A DNA stretch of 64,000 nucleotides from Phormidesmis priestleyi BC1401. Lineage in GTDB: Bacteria; Cyanobacteriota; Cyanobacteriia; Leptolyngbyales; Leptolyngbyaceae. The notes under the pieces were generated by a model. It saw only the letters and a list, made by a program, of their open reading frames with translations. It was not told the DNA's origin and made no database searches. Location: positions 44,526 to 108,525 of the forward strand of contig NZ_LXYR01000014.1 of NCBI RefSeq assembly GCF_001650195.1, in the 5' to 3' direction. Every line of letters starts with the position of its first letter. Position 1 is the first letter of the stretch. The translations under genes were made by a program, and so were the position numbers. This document shows, piece after piece, positions 27,487-36,037 of this stretch.

Positions 27487-27681
27487 GCGATCGCTTCCGC
27501 CACCATCCAAGCCTCAACGACCCCCACAACCCCGCCGCCGTCGAAGCCTGCGAAGTCTGCCGTAAGCACGTCTGGAACCGAGAAGAGTAAGAATTCTAGA
27601 TTGACTTACGCATCCGAGTCGTATTCAACGCAGATCGCCAGACCTGCTAACAATTCTTTAAGTCGATCGATTTCAATCCTT
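27487..27681. repeat. 195-bp direct repeat, copy A
   Basis: Matches 29027-29221 with about five differences, all in the first half; the last 91 bases are identical. It contains the 33-residue CxxC peptide core (27489-27590, plus strand, no start codon) and the 3' end of the mazF-type gene (minus strand). Confidence 0.92.
27489..27590 (+). pseudogene. Start-less copy of the CxxC peptide (copy 2)
   Basis: Encodes DRFRHHPSLNDPHNPAAVEA followed by CEVCRKHVWNREE and a stop. In the same frame a TAG lies 15 bases before the Asp codon, with no ATG, GTG or TTG between, so it cannot start on its own. Its closest relative is the coding copy at 26512. Confidence 0.65.
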
Positions 27682-27980
27682 CCAATCCGGTTCACAAAGC
27701 GTTCAGTCGAAACACTCCGAACCTGTAAAACATTGCCAGCAGAATCAAGATCGAGTCCATTCTCTGGTGTTGCAGGAACCTTGACCATGAAAGGACGGGT
27801 GTTGAACTTGTCTTGCCAAGTTGCGATCGGAATCACAATTCGCATCAAGATCGACCCATAAAGATTCGAGCTAATCACCACCGCAGGACGAGTTTTCTGG
27901 ATTTCTTGTCCTCTGGTCGGGTTGAGATTAACTAGCCAAATTTCACCCCGTTTTGCAATCGACAAAACTAATCCTCCCAA
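27606..27980 (-). CDS. MazF/PemK-type toxin (endoribonuclease)
   Basis: A 124-residue toxin of the MazF/PemK/CcdB-like fold that cleaves mRNA. Family landmarks are IAKRGEIWLVNLNPTRGQEI, KTRPAVVISSNLYG and the central VIPIATWQ, followed by the C-terminal RIGRIEIDRLKELLAGL. It starts inside the upstream antitoxin gene (13-base overlap). Its last 25 codons lie in the 195-bp repeat, so a C-terminal fragment of it is duplicated at 29150-29221. Confidence 0.9.
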   Translation of the reverse strand: MGGLVLSIAKRGEIWLVNLNPTRGQEIQKTRPAVVISSNLYGSILMRIVIPIATWQDKFNTRPFMVKVPATPENGLDLDSAGNVLQVRSVSTERFVNRIGRIEIDRLKELLAGLAICVEYDSDA

Positions 27981-28246
27981 TCTTCCGTATCCAATACTGA
28001 GAATTCAGTCAGTTCTGGATCAGTTTGAAAATCTTCCGCCATTGCCACAATGTAAGGCGCAAGCAAGCGATCGCGATCGCAAATCGGCAGCTTCGCGATC
28101 TGTTGCAGCGAAAGGGGCAGCGGTTCAAGCGGGGAACGGTTACTAGACAGCGATCGGGCAAAGTTCAGAACAGCTTCCTGTTGAGGGAGAGGCAGCGATC
28201 TAACCGTTTCCAGTAACGTTTGTTCAAGGGTTGCCGGATCTGCCAT
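27968..28246 (-). CDS. Antitoxin of the MazF-type pair
   Basis: A 92-residue acidic protein directly upstream of and overlapping the MazF-type toxin gene. The N-terminal helix region (MADPATLEQTLLETVRSLPL, QQEAVLNFARSL) resembles short cyanobacterial antitoxins that precede PemK toxins. The tail FSVLDTEDWED is acidic, as expected for the toxin-neutralising segment. No classical AbrB or RHH DNA-binding motif is evident, so autoregulation cannot be argued from sequence. Confidence 0.75.
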   Translation of the reverse strand: MADPATLEQTLLETVRSLPLPQQEAVLNFARSLSSNRSPLEPLPLSLQQIAKLPICDRDRLLAPYIVAMAEDFQTDPELTEFSVLDTEDWED

Positions 28247-28433
28247 GCGTTGTATTCCTCAATCCTCATTCCACTGTATCAGCCAAGACTCGCTCCATCA
28301 AACGCTATCATCACAGCTAGAAGCCATCATGATTGCCGCCGCCAAACTACCCTACAACGTCAGATATCCAGCGAGGGACTCATGCAAACGATCGCCTCCT
28401 CATCCTCAGGCAAAGCAGAGATGCAACAACAGC

Positions 28434-28757
28434 ATGATCGATCGTGAACTGACTCTCGACTCAAGACACCTTGCCAAACACCTGCCCAACACCCCACAAA
28501 TGCAAAAGCTCCTACGAGAAGGCAGCGTCCATCTCTTCCACGATCGCGCCACCCTCAAAACCGTCGCCGCAGCCATTTTACAGAACGGCGAATTTACAGG
28601 AACCCTGCGGGGACACGATCGCTACGGACTATACTTCACAGAACCTATTGGCTATCGACTCGATGCAGACGGCAACCAAACCCCGCTCTATTATGGAGAA
28701 ATGAAGATCAAAGGAGACAAATATCATGTTATCCCCCGCACTCGCCCTAGCCGATAA
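28434..28757 (+). CDS. DUF6972-like small protein of unknown function
   Basis: From ATG 28434 it gives 107 residues: DRELTLDSRHLAKHLPNTPQ, EGSVHLFHDRATLKTVAAAI, then GTLRGHDRYGLYFTEPIGYR and EMKIKGDKYHVIPRTRPSR. I recognise this as a domain frequent in cyanobacteria, stand-alone or at the C-terminus of larger proteins; I believe it is called DUF6972, with modest certainty. The frame is open upstream to 28245, but those residues look non-coding. It overlaps the next gene by 32 bases. Confidence 0.65.
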   Translation: MIDRELTLDSRHLAKHLPNTPQMQKLLREGSVHLFHDRATLKTVAAAILQNGEFTGTLRGHDRYGLYFTEPIGYRLDADGNQTPLYYGEMKIKGDKYHVIPRTRPSR

Positions 28758-28974
28758 CTGGGACTTCACAGAACTCTGGCTCGATCCAACCGCCTCTCCC
28801 CCCTACGTTCTGATCCTGCTCTGCGGCGAACAGGAGAACTGTAGCATCTACGATCCAGCCAAAAACTATCAAGTTGTCTTTACTGGATCTTCCTACCAAG
28901 CCGCAAAACTCTGGCTCCTCGAAGATGAATACGAGCGAGTTGAAGGACAACTCAAAGCCGAAAAAGTTGCCTAA
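28726..28974 (+). CDS. Conserved small acidic protein (82 aa)
   Basis: The sequence ELWLDPTASPPYVLILLCGE, then KLWLLEDEYERVEGQL matches a small uncharacterised cyanobacterial family. It overlaps the preceding gene by 32 bases in another frame, so the two are translated together. After its TAA stop the same frame continues without interruption into PHLAANQNIFKHL and then the CxxC peptide copy, ending at 29130. One stop codon therefore separates this protein from the repeated peptide. Confidence 0.7.
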   Translation: MLSPALALADNWDFTELWLDPTASPPYVLILLCGEQENCSIYDPAKNYQVVFTGSSYQAAKLWLLEDEYERVEGQLKAEKVA

Positions 28975-29026
28975 CCCCACCTCGCTGCAAACCAGAATAT
29001 ATTTAAGCACCTGTTCAGGGTTCACC

Positions 29027-29221
29027 GCGATCGCTTCCGCCACCATCCAAGCCTCAACGACCCCCACAACCCCGCCGAGATCGAAGCCTGCGAAGTCTGC
29101 CGCAAGCACGTCTGGAACCGCGAAGAGTAAGAATTCTAGATTGACTTACGCATCCGAGTCGTATTCAACGCAGATCGCCAGACCTGCTAACAATTCTTTA
29201 AGTCGATCGATTTCAATCCTT
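29027..29221. repeat. 195-bp direct repeat, copy B, with mazF 3' fragment
   Basis: Second copy of 27487-27681. It includes a third CxxC peptide copy (29029-29130) and a truncated mazF C-terminus on the minus strand (29150-29221). The similarity stops sharply at 29221, and 11 bases later the murF-like 3' fragment begins. Confidence 0.92.
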
Positions 29222-29232
29222 ATTTAAAGCAT

Positions 29233-29274
29233 CTCGATCGCGCTGTCGAGCAATTCCGATCCCAACTTCTATAA
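29233..29274 (+). pseudogene. Second copy of the murF 3' end
   Basis: Encodes LDRAVEQFRSQLL and a stop, against LDRAVEQFRSQFQ at the end of murF. About 42 of 47 bases match, with mostly synonymous changes. It lies 6.9 kb downstream of murF, at the right border of the accessory block, with no other murF sequence attached. Confidence 0.85.
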
Positions 29275-29434
29275 GCCGTATCCCTCCAGACATATTCCTC
29301 CTTATAACTTGTGGAGGATGTTAGAAGCCCCTTAACTCAGCCATTCTGGCTACAAGCGTTGTTTTACACAATTACCGGGCTTGGCTGACGCAATAGTTTG
29401 ATTGCGAGGGTTTGGCGATGGAGAGGAAATTTCT

Positions 29435-32400
29435 ATGTTTCAACTTTCAAATGTTAATTGGGAACTCAGTCAGATTCCCTGGCTAATGCAGATTCCCGTC
29501 GATCGGGGACTCAACACTCCCGAACAGGCATCATTAGTATTTTCAGGTCCAAGATTCTTTGTGGCGCTAATCGCAGGATTAGTATTAGCGTTTGCGTTCC
29601 AAATTTTGTTAACAAACCTGTCCGTTGCGGCAGGTATTTCTTATTTAGGGCGTTCTTCTAATTCTGATCATGACGACTCTCATGAATCAGGCAGCGTTGG
29701 CGGAACGGTTCGCAAAATCGAGTTTGCCGTGGGCTTATGGACTCTGGTTACCGTGACCATTGCGTTATTTGTCGCGTGTTTGTTGGCGGTCAAACTAAGT
29801 CTGCTGTCTAGTGCAGGGTTAGGCGCGATCGTCGGTCTAGTGATTTGGGGCGCTTATTTTGTTCTGTTAGTCTGGTTTAGCTCAACCACCGTTGGCTCTC
29901 TCGTTGGCTCATTGGTAAACAGCGCTACGTCCGGCTTTCAAGCGATTTTAGGCACGGCAACGGCGGCTGTCGGCGCAAAAGCGATCAACCAACAAGTGGT
30001 GTCTACGGCTGAAGCAGCAGCGGCGGCAGTTCGGCGCGAGTTGGGCAGCGCGATCGATCCAACTCACATCCGCGACTCGATCGAAGACTATCTCGAAAAA
30101 GTGCGTCCGCCTCAGTTGGACATGAAACACATTCGCGGCGAGTTTGAGAAGCTGATCAATGACCCAGAATTGCAGTCGATCGCGGGAAGCACGTCTCCCA
30201 CTGAGGTTATCGAGCGTCTGCGGCACATCGATCGCAGCACCTTCTCAAATCTGATTAGCAATCGCACTGATCTCTCTAAAAAAGATGCCAGTCGATTAGT
30301 GGATCAGTTGGAATCGGTTTGGCAAAAAACTCTGGGTCAGTTTCAGCAACGCAAAGACCCCAATGCCGAACTGATGGACTATCTGAAAACGGTTCAGTCT
30401 GGCTCAGTCAACACCAATGAGTTGAATGCAAAGCTCGATCGTCTGACCGAAGAAGTTCGTCGCCAGGGTCAAACGATGCAAAACCCGCAGCAGTCTGGAA
30501 TGGCTGCAATGGGTCAGCCTTCTCAACCAGGGCAGTCCAGCATGATCGACCAAGCGATGCAGTTTGGATTTGGCACGCTCATGAGCACTGTCATGGGACG
30601 CACTGACCTCTCTGACATTGATGTCGAAAAGATTTTAGGACAATTCAAAACCGCGAAAGACAAAGTAACTCAAGGCGCAAAGCAAGTCGGGAGCCAGATC
30701 TCTGAAAAGACTTCGGGCTTCAGCCCAGTGAAAGCAGATGTCGAAAACTATCTGCTCAACACCTACTCCTGGCATCTAAATCGGGAGACGCTAGAAACTG
30801 AGTTTAGAGACGTTCTCTACGATCCTGAAGCCAACCCAGCTTTGGTGCGTCGTCAGCTAGAGCAGCTAAATCGCGGCGACTTTGTAGCCCTGCTGAATCA
30901 GCGCGGCGATTTGCCTGCTGCCAGAGTTGCAGAGGTTGCAGACCAGCTAGAGACGATTCGGACTGCTATTTTAGGCTCAGTGCAAACGGCTGATGAGCAA
31001 GGTCAGTCTCAAGATCTGCGGAGTCGCCTTGAGAACTATCTGCGATCGACCGACAAATCCGAACTTAACCCCGACGGAATCGAGCGAGATCTGTCTCTGC
31101 TGCTGCACGACCCTGAAGCGGGCTTTGATGCTTTACAGGGTCGTCTAGGTCAATTCGATCGAGATACGATTGTGCAGCTATTGGCGCAGCGCCCTGATAT
31201 GTCTCAAGAAGAAGCCGATCGCATCGTCAGCCAAGTTGAAGGCGTGCGCGATCGCGTTCTCAACTCGGCAAAGACGACTCAAGATCGCGTCAAATCTGAA
31301 GCCGATGCCCTGCGGATCAGAGTCGAGTCTTATCTGCAAAACACCAACAAAGAGGAACTCAATCCTGACGGCATCAAGCGCGATTTCAAACTGCTGTTAG
31401 ACGATCCGCAAGCGGGTGCGTCTGCGTTGCGCGGTCGGTTGAGTCAGTTCGATCGAGACACGCTCGTGCAGCTACTGGGTCAACGCAAAGACATGACCCC
31501 CGAAGAAGCCGATCGGGTCGTCAGTCAGCTTGAAGACGTGCGTCACAACATTCTTCACGCGCCACAAATCGCAGCAGGTAAGGCAAAAGAACAGGTTGAT
31601 CAGGTCACCACTAAAGTCTCCGACTATCTGCGAAACACCAACCTGCAAGAACTCGACCCCGATGGCATCAAGCAAGACTTGAACACGCTCTTGCACGACC
31701 CCAAAGCAGGAGCCTATGCCCTGGGATCACGGCTTTCTCAGGTCGATCGAGAGACGCTGGTTAAACTTCTTAGCCAACGTCAAGACTTGAGCGAAGAGCA
31801 GGTCAATCAAATCATCGATCAAGTTCAAGGATCGCTGCGCAGCATTGCTCGTGCGCCTCGTCGTCTAGCCGCCCGGACTCAACAGCGAGTCATGAACTTT
31901 GAATCGGCGCTAGAAGGCTATCTCCGCAACACTCACAAAGCGGCACTCAACCCTGAGGGCATCAAGCACGACCTGCAAATCATGCTGCGTGACCCTCGCC
32001 TAGGCTTGAGCAACTTGGGAACTCGCGTTACAGAAATCGATCGCCCGACGATCGTGGCTCTGCTTGCCCAACGTCAAGACATGACCGAAGAAGAAGCCAA
32101 TCGCGTCGTCGATCAAGTTCTCTCGGTGCGTGACCAATTTATGGCGCAAATTCAGGGCATCCAAGACCGTCTTCAGTCGGTGGTTGACGGCATCTTTGCC
32201 AGAATCCGCGACTACTTGAATGGTCTCGATCGCCCTGAACTCAACTATGAAGGCATTCGTCAAGACGTGCGGACGATGTTCCACGATCCCCAAGCTGGCT
32301 TTGATGCCATGCGCGATCGTCTAGGCAGCTTCAATCGCGAAACGCTAGTGGCGCTTCTTAGCTCTCGTGAAGACATCTCAGAAGCCGATGCCAACCGCGT

Positions 32401-32617
32401 CATCGATCAAATTGAAGGCGCACGAAATACTGTTCTGCAACGGGCAGAGCGCGTTCAAGAAGAGGCACAGCGTCGTCTAGAAGCGGTCAAACGTCAGGCA
32501 AAGAAGCAAGCAGAAGAAACACGTAAAGCCGCTGAGACTGCCGCATGGTGGTTGTTTGGCACTGCCATCGTATCGGCTGCGGCTTCTGCAATTGCCGGAG
32601 CGATCGCCGTTTCCTAA
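29435..32617 (+). CDS. Large cyanobacterial membrane protein with seven helical repeats
   Basis: A 1060-residue protein. Three hydrophobic segments lie in the first 160 residues (including FFVALIAGLVLAFAFQILLT), and one closes the C-terminus. Between them are seven repeats of about 75 residues plus linkers, with pattern YLxNTxxxELNPDGIKRDL, LLxDPxAGxxALxxRLxxFD, RETLVxLLxQRxDMxxEEAxxVVxQ. Linkers are Lys/Gln-rich and likely coiled coil. This is a conserved cyanobacterial family without a known function; a scaffold-like membrane protein is a guess. The start is the ATG at 29435, which has GGAGAGG 9 bases upstream; an in-frame start at 29402 is weaker. Confidence 0.85.
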   Translation: MFQLSNVNWELSQIPWLMQIPVDRGLNTPEQASLVFSGPRFFVALIAGLVLAFAFQILLTNLSVAAGISYLGRSSNSDHDDSHESGSVGGTVRKIEFAVGLWTLVTVTIALFVACLLAVKLSLLSSAGLGAIVGLVIWGAYFVLLVWFSSTTVGSLVGSLVNSATSGFQAILGTATAAVGAKAINQQVVSTAEAAAAAVRRELGSAIDPTHIRDSIEDYLEKVRPPQLDMKHIRGEFEKLINDPELQSIAGSTSPTEVIERLRHIDRSTFSNLISNRTDLSKKDASRLVDQLESVWQKTLGQFQQRKDPNAELMDYLKTVQSGSVNTNELNAKLDRLTEEVRRQGQTMQNPQQSGMAAMGQPSQPGQSSMIDQAMQFGFGTLMSTVMGRTDLSDIDVEKILGQFKTAKDKVTQGAKQVGSQISEKTSGFSPVKADVENYLLNTYSWHLNRETLETEFRDVLYDPEANPALVRRQLEQLNRGDFVALLNQRGDLPAARVAEVADQLETIRTAILGSVQTADEQGQSQDLRSRLENYLRSTDKSELNPDGIERDLSLLLHDPEAGFDALQGRLGQFDRDTIVQLLAQRPDMSQEEADRIVSQVEGVRDRVLNSAKTTQDRVKSEADALRIRVESYLQNTNKEELNPDGIKRDFKLLLDDPQAGASALRGRLSQFDRDTLVQLLGQRKDMTPEEADRVVSQLEDVRHNILHAPQIAAGKAKEQVDQVTTKVSDYLRNTNLQELDPDGIKQDLNTLLHDPKAGAYALGSRLSQVDRETLVKLLSQRQDLSEEQVNQIIDQVQGSLRSIARAPRRLAARTQQRVMNFESALEGYLRNTHKAALNPEGIKHDLQIMLRDPRLGLSNLGTRVTEIDRPTIVALLAQRQDMTEEEANRVVDQVLSVRDQFMAQIQGIQDRLQSVVDGIFARIRDYLNGLDRPELNYEGIRQDVRTMFHDPQAGFDAMRDRLGSFNRETLVALLSSREDISEADANRVIDQIEGARNTVLQRAERVQEEAQRRLEAVKRQAKKQAEETRKAAETAAWWLFGTAIVSAAASAIAGAIAVS

Positions 32618-32639
32618 CAGCGGTTCACCGGAATCACAA

Positions 32640-32668
32640 CACAGCCTCCCAAATGGGGGGCTTTTTTA
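32640..32668 (+). terminator. Rho-independent terminator
   Basis: GCCTCCC and GGGGGGC pair around a short loop, followed by six T residues. It lies 25 bases after the stop of the repeat membrane protein. Confidence 0.78.
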
Positions 32669-32717
32669 ATCGCGGTCAATGTCAGAATAGAGCCAAGAAG
32701 TCTCAGAGGACATCGTT

Positions 32718-33548
32718 ATGGTGCAATACAACCCGTTGCAGTCTCTGCCGACCGAAGACGATCTGCCCGACAGTGACGACACGCCCGTGGATAACGAACT
32801 TCAAATCCTGATTCCGAGCTTACTGCGAGCCATTCTCGCCCTCCTGTGGGCAGACCGAATGGACTGGTTTTTAGGATTCAACATGGGCGTTTATTATGAA
32901 GTTGGGCAACCCGCGATCGTGCCCGATGGCTTTCTCAGTGTGGGTGTTCCTCGGCAAAAACGAGCCAACGGCAGACGCAGTTATGTGATCTGGCAAGAAC
33001 AAGTTGTTCCTCAGTTTGTCTTGGAGTGCGTCTCTCATGCTTACGGCGGCGAGTATGACACCAAAGTCGCAAAGTACGCGCAAATCGGTGTACTTTACTA
33101 TGTCATCTACAATCCTGAATTCTATCGGCGCAACAAACACGACTCCTTTGAGGTCTATCGTCTCGTCAATGGGCGCTATATACAGCAGCCCGGAAATCCG
33201 GTCTGGATGCCCGAATTAGGACTAGGCATCGGGGTTGAGCAAGGAACCTTTGAAGGCTGGACGCAGAACTGGCTGTATTGGTATGACTCTCAGGGTCAGC
33301 GTCTAGCCAGCCCTGACACGATGATTACACAGGAGCGACAACGGGCAGACCAGGAGCAACAACGGGCAGACCAGGAGCAACGACGCGCAGATGAAGAACG
33401 ACAACGGGCAGACCAGGAGCAACAACGCGCGGATGAAGGACGACAACTAGCAGACGAAGAACGACAACGGGCAGACGAAGAGCGACGGCTAAGAGAAGAC
33501 TTGCTGAATCGACTGCGCGATCGAGGAATCAACCTTGACGATCTCTAA
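32718..33548 (+). CDS. Uma2-family (DUF820) protein with a charged coiled-coil tail
   Basis: A 276-residue member of the Uma2/DUF820 family, a PD-(D/E)xK nuclease-like fold greatly expanded in cyanobacteria. Fold landmarks are PAIVPDGFLSVGVP (with the catalytic-type Asp), PQFVLECVSHAYGGEYDTK (Glu region) and YAQIGVLYYVIYNPEF. From about residue 205 the tail is a near-perfect repeat of QERQRADQEQQRADEE-type units, predicted to be a long charged helix or coiled coil. The tail is also repetitive at DNA level (about 33335-33485). The biological role of the family is unknown. Confidence 0.88.
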   Translation: MVQYNPLQSLPTEDDLPDSDDTPVDNELQILIPSLLRAILALLWADRMDWFLGFNMGVYYEVGQPAIVPDGFLSVGVPRQKRANGRRSYVIWQEQVVPQFVLECVSHAYGGEYDTKVAKYAQIGVLYYVIYNPEFYRRNKHDSFEVYRLVNGRYIQQPGNPVWMPELGLGIGVEQGTFEGWTQNWLYWYDSQGQRLASPDTMITQERQRADQEQQRADQEQRRADEERQRADQEQQRADEGRQLADEERQRADEERRLREDLLNRLRDRGINLDDL

Positions 33549-33703
33549 TCGCGCTCCGATCGGGCAAGTTTAGTTTTGCAGAACAGCTCGCCTCGCTATC
33601 ATTCAAGTAATTGACAAAACTCAATGACCTAAGCGCGATAAAATCAAAACCTTAAAAGAGCTTCGGAGGTTAAGACCCTTCGATCGTGGGGAAAGCAACA
33701 GTC

Positions 33704-35524
33704 ATGGCGCTAATTGTTCAGAAATACGGGGGCACCTCTGTTGGGTCGGTCGATCGCATTCAAGCCGTCGCCCAGCGAGTTGTCAAAACCGTCAACGCTG
33801 GAAACTCAGTCGTTGTTGTGGTTTCGGCAATGGGCAAAACGACCGATGGATTGGTCAAACTCGCCCATGAGATATCGAGCAATCCGAGTCGGCGCGAGAT
33901 GGATATGCTGCTTTCGACCGGAGAACAGGTGACGATCGCGCTTCTCAGCATGGCACTGCAAGAGCTTGGACAGCCCGCCGTTTCGCTCACAGGTGCCCAA
34001 GTCGGCATCGTTACCGAAGCGCACCACACCCGCGCCCGGATTTTGAACATCGCTACCGATCGCTTAGAGCGCCACCTCAAAAAGGGCGAAGTGATCGTCG
34101 TCGCCGGGTTTCAAGGAGTCAGCCGCACCGAGGATCTAGAAATCACAACCCTAGGTCGAGGCGGCTCCGACACGTCTGCTGTCGCGCTTGCCGCCGCCCT
34201 CAAAGCTGACTTTTGCGAGATTTATACCGATGTTCCAGGCATTCTCACGGCTGACCCGCGACTGGTCGAAGATGCCCAGTTAATGACCGATATCACCTGC
34301 GACGAGATGCTTGAACTCGCCAGCTTAGGGGCAAAAGTGCTGCATCCCCGAGCGGTTGAGATTGCCCGTAATTATGGAATGCCCTTGGTTGTGCGATCGA
34401 GTTGGACAGACGATCCCGGAACTTGGGTCACGTCGCCAATGCCGCAGCCTCGATCGCTCGAAGGACTCGAAATCGCCCGTCCCGTCGATGCCGTAGAATT
34501 TGACACCGATCAAGCCAAAGTTGCCTTACTGCGAGTGCCCGATCGTCCGGGAATTGCCTCGCGCTTGTTTGGTGAAATCGCGACTCAGAGTTTAGATGTT
34601 GATCTCGTGATTCAATCCATTCACGAAGGTAATACCAACGACATTGCGTTTACCGTTACCAAAAATTCTCTCAATCGTGCAGAAGCCGTTGCCAATGCCA
34701 TCATTCCCGCATTAACTGCCCATCAGCCTTCCAGTTTAGAAAAAGCGCCCGAAGTGATGGTAGAACCGCAGATCGCCAAAGTCACGATCGCCGGAGCCGG
34801 AATGATTGGTCGTCCAGGAGTTGCCGCTCGAATGTTCTCCACTCTGGCAAACGCTGGCATCAACATTCAAATGATTTCGACTTCTGAAGTGAAAGTCAGT
34901 TGTGTGATTGATCAACGCGACTATGAGAACGCGATCGTGACCCTGTGCCACGCGTTTGACATCACTCAGTCAGCCATCGATCGTCAACCCAAACCCCAAG
35001 AAACCCTCACGGCTCAAAACCCCGTTCGTGGTGTTGCCCTCGATCTCAAGCAAGCCCAATTAGCGATTCGTCATGTGCCCGATCGTCCTGGCATGGCGGC
35101 AAAGATCTTCCAACTTCTTGCAGACAACAATGTCAGCGTCGATATGATTATTCAATCTCAGCGCTGCCGAGTGCTCAACGGCGTGATGACTCGCGATATT
35201 GCCTTTACCGTCGCCCAAATGGATGCAGAAACCGCTCGGACTGTTTTAGAAACGGCGGCTCCTGAGTTGGGCTGTGGTGAAATCGTTGTGGATATGGCGA
35301 TCGCCAAAGTCAGCATTGTTGGCTCAGAGATGGTCGGTCAACCTGGGGTCGCTGCCCGAATGTTTGACGCGCTGTATCAGCAAAAAATCAACATCCAAAT
35401 GATCGCAACATCTGAGATCAAGGTCAGTTGTGTCGTCGCAGAAGATCAGGGAGTGATGGCTCTACGGGCAATTCATCACGCTTTTGGTTTAGCAGGAACC
35501 CAAACAATTCAGGTTTCAGCATAA
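33704..35524 (+). CDS. lysC: Aspartate kinase with a doubled ACT region
   Basis: Phosphorylates aspartate, the entry to lysine, threonine, methionine and isoleucine synthesis. The catalytic N-terminus begins [17 protein letters not shown] and has [36 protein letters not shown] and the ADPR-type [15 protein letters not shown]. The C-terminal half carries four ACT domains (for example [20 protein letters not shown] and [20 protein letters not shown]). This is the long cyanobacterial arrangement, allosterically controlled by end-product amino acids. The start is the ATG at 33704 (606 aa); an upstream GTG at 33686 is in frame but adds no conserved sequence. Confidence 0.95.
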   Translation: MALIVQKYGGTSVGSVDRIQAVAQRVVKTVNAGNSVVVVVSAMGKTTDGLVKLAHEISSNPSRREMDMLLSTGEQVTIALLSMALQELGQPAVSLTGAQVGIVTEAHHTRARILNIATDRLERHLKKGEVIVVAGFQGVSRTEDLEITTLGRGGSDTSAVALAAALKADFCEIYTDVPGILTADPRLVEDAQLMTDITCDEMLELASLGAKVLHPRAVEIARNYGMPLVVRSSWTDDPGTWVTSPMPQPRSLEGLEIARPVDAVEFDTDQAKVALLRVPDRPGIASRLFGEIATQSLDVDLVIQSIHEGNTNDIAFTVTKNSLNRAEAVANAIIPALTAHQPSSLEKAPEVMVEPQIAKVTIAGAGMIGRPGVAARMFSTLANAGINIQMISTSEVKVSCVIDQRDYENAIVTLCHAFDITQSAIDRQPKPQETLTAQNPVRGVALDLKQAQLAIRHVPDRPGMAAKIFQLLADNNVSVDMIIQSQRCRVLNGVMTRDIAFTVAQMDAETARTVLETAAPELGCGEIVVDMAIAKVSIVGSEMVGQPGVAARMFDALYQQKINIQMIATSEIKVSCVVAEDQGVMALRAIHHAFGLAGTQTIQVSA

Positions 35525-35570
35525 ATATCTGTACAATTGGCATATCCACCTAGACAAGCTGTAATTTGCA

Positions 35571-35756
35571 ATGAGTGACAAAGAAGCAGTGCTTGAACTT
35601 ATAAAGCGTTTACCTGCCACCGTATCTTTACGCGAAATTCTGCGAGAAATTGAGTTTATTGCGGCGGTCAAAGAGGGCTTGGATGAAATTGATCAAGGAC
35701 AGGGGATATCTGTTGAATCAGTAGAGCAGATGATTGCAGTATGGACTACACCGTAG
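35571..35756 (+). CDS. Antitoxin of a ParE/RelE-type pair
   Basis: A 61-residue protein, MSDKEAVLELIKRLPATVSL then FIAAVKEGLDEIDQGQGIS, of the short antitoxins that precede ParE toxins. It overlaps the toxin gene by 16 bases. It is acidic and helical; a DNA-binding domain is not obvious. Confidence 0.8.
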   Translation: MSDKEAVLELIKRLPATVSLREILREIEFIAAVKEGLDEIDQGQGISVESVEQMIAVWTTP

Positions 35757-36037
35757 TCTTATCTCCAAAGGCAGTTAGAGATTTGGAGACGATCGTTCGA
35801 TATATCGCCTTAAACAATTCAGAAGCAGCCAGCAAGATCGGTCAAAATCTCCTCAACAAGACTAAGGAACTGCGTCAATTCCCATTCAAGGGTCAGCAGG
35901 TGCCAGAATTCAGCAGTCCTGATATTCGGCAGATCATCCTTAAACCGTACCGCATCGTATATCGAGTCGAAGAGGATAAAAGGCGCATTAGTGTTGCTCG
36001 GTTCTGGCATTCATCTCAAGAAAACCTAGAACTTTGA
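35741..36037 (+). CDS. ParE/RelE-family toxin
   Basis: A 98-residue toxin of the RelE/ParE superfamily. Landmarks are YTVVLSPKAVRDLETIVRYI at the N-terminus, a central LNKTKELRQFPFKGQQVPEF and the closing KPYRIVYRVEEDKRRISVAR then FWHSSQ. The pattern fits the ParE branch (gyrase-targeting in studied members) better than ribosome-dependent RelE, but the target cannot be read from sequence. It is translated together with its upstream antitoxin. The pair is inserted between lysC and the HNH gene. Confidence 0.88.
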   Translation: MDYTVVLSPKAVRDLETIVRYIALNNSEAASKIGQNLLNKTKELRQFPFKGQQVPEFSSPDIRQIILKPYRIVYRVEEDKRRISVARFWHSSQENLEL

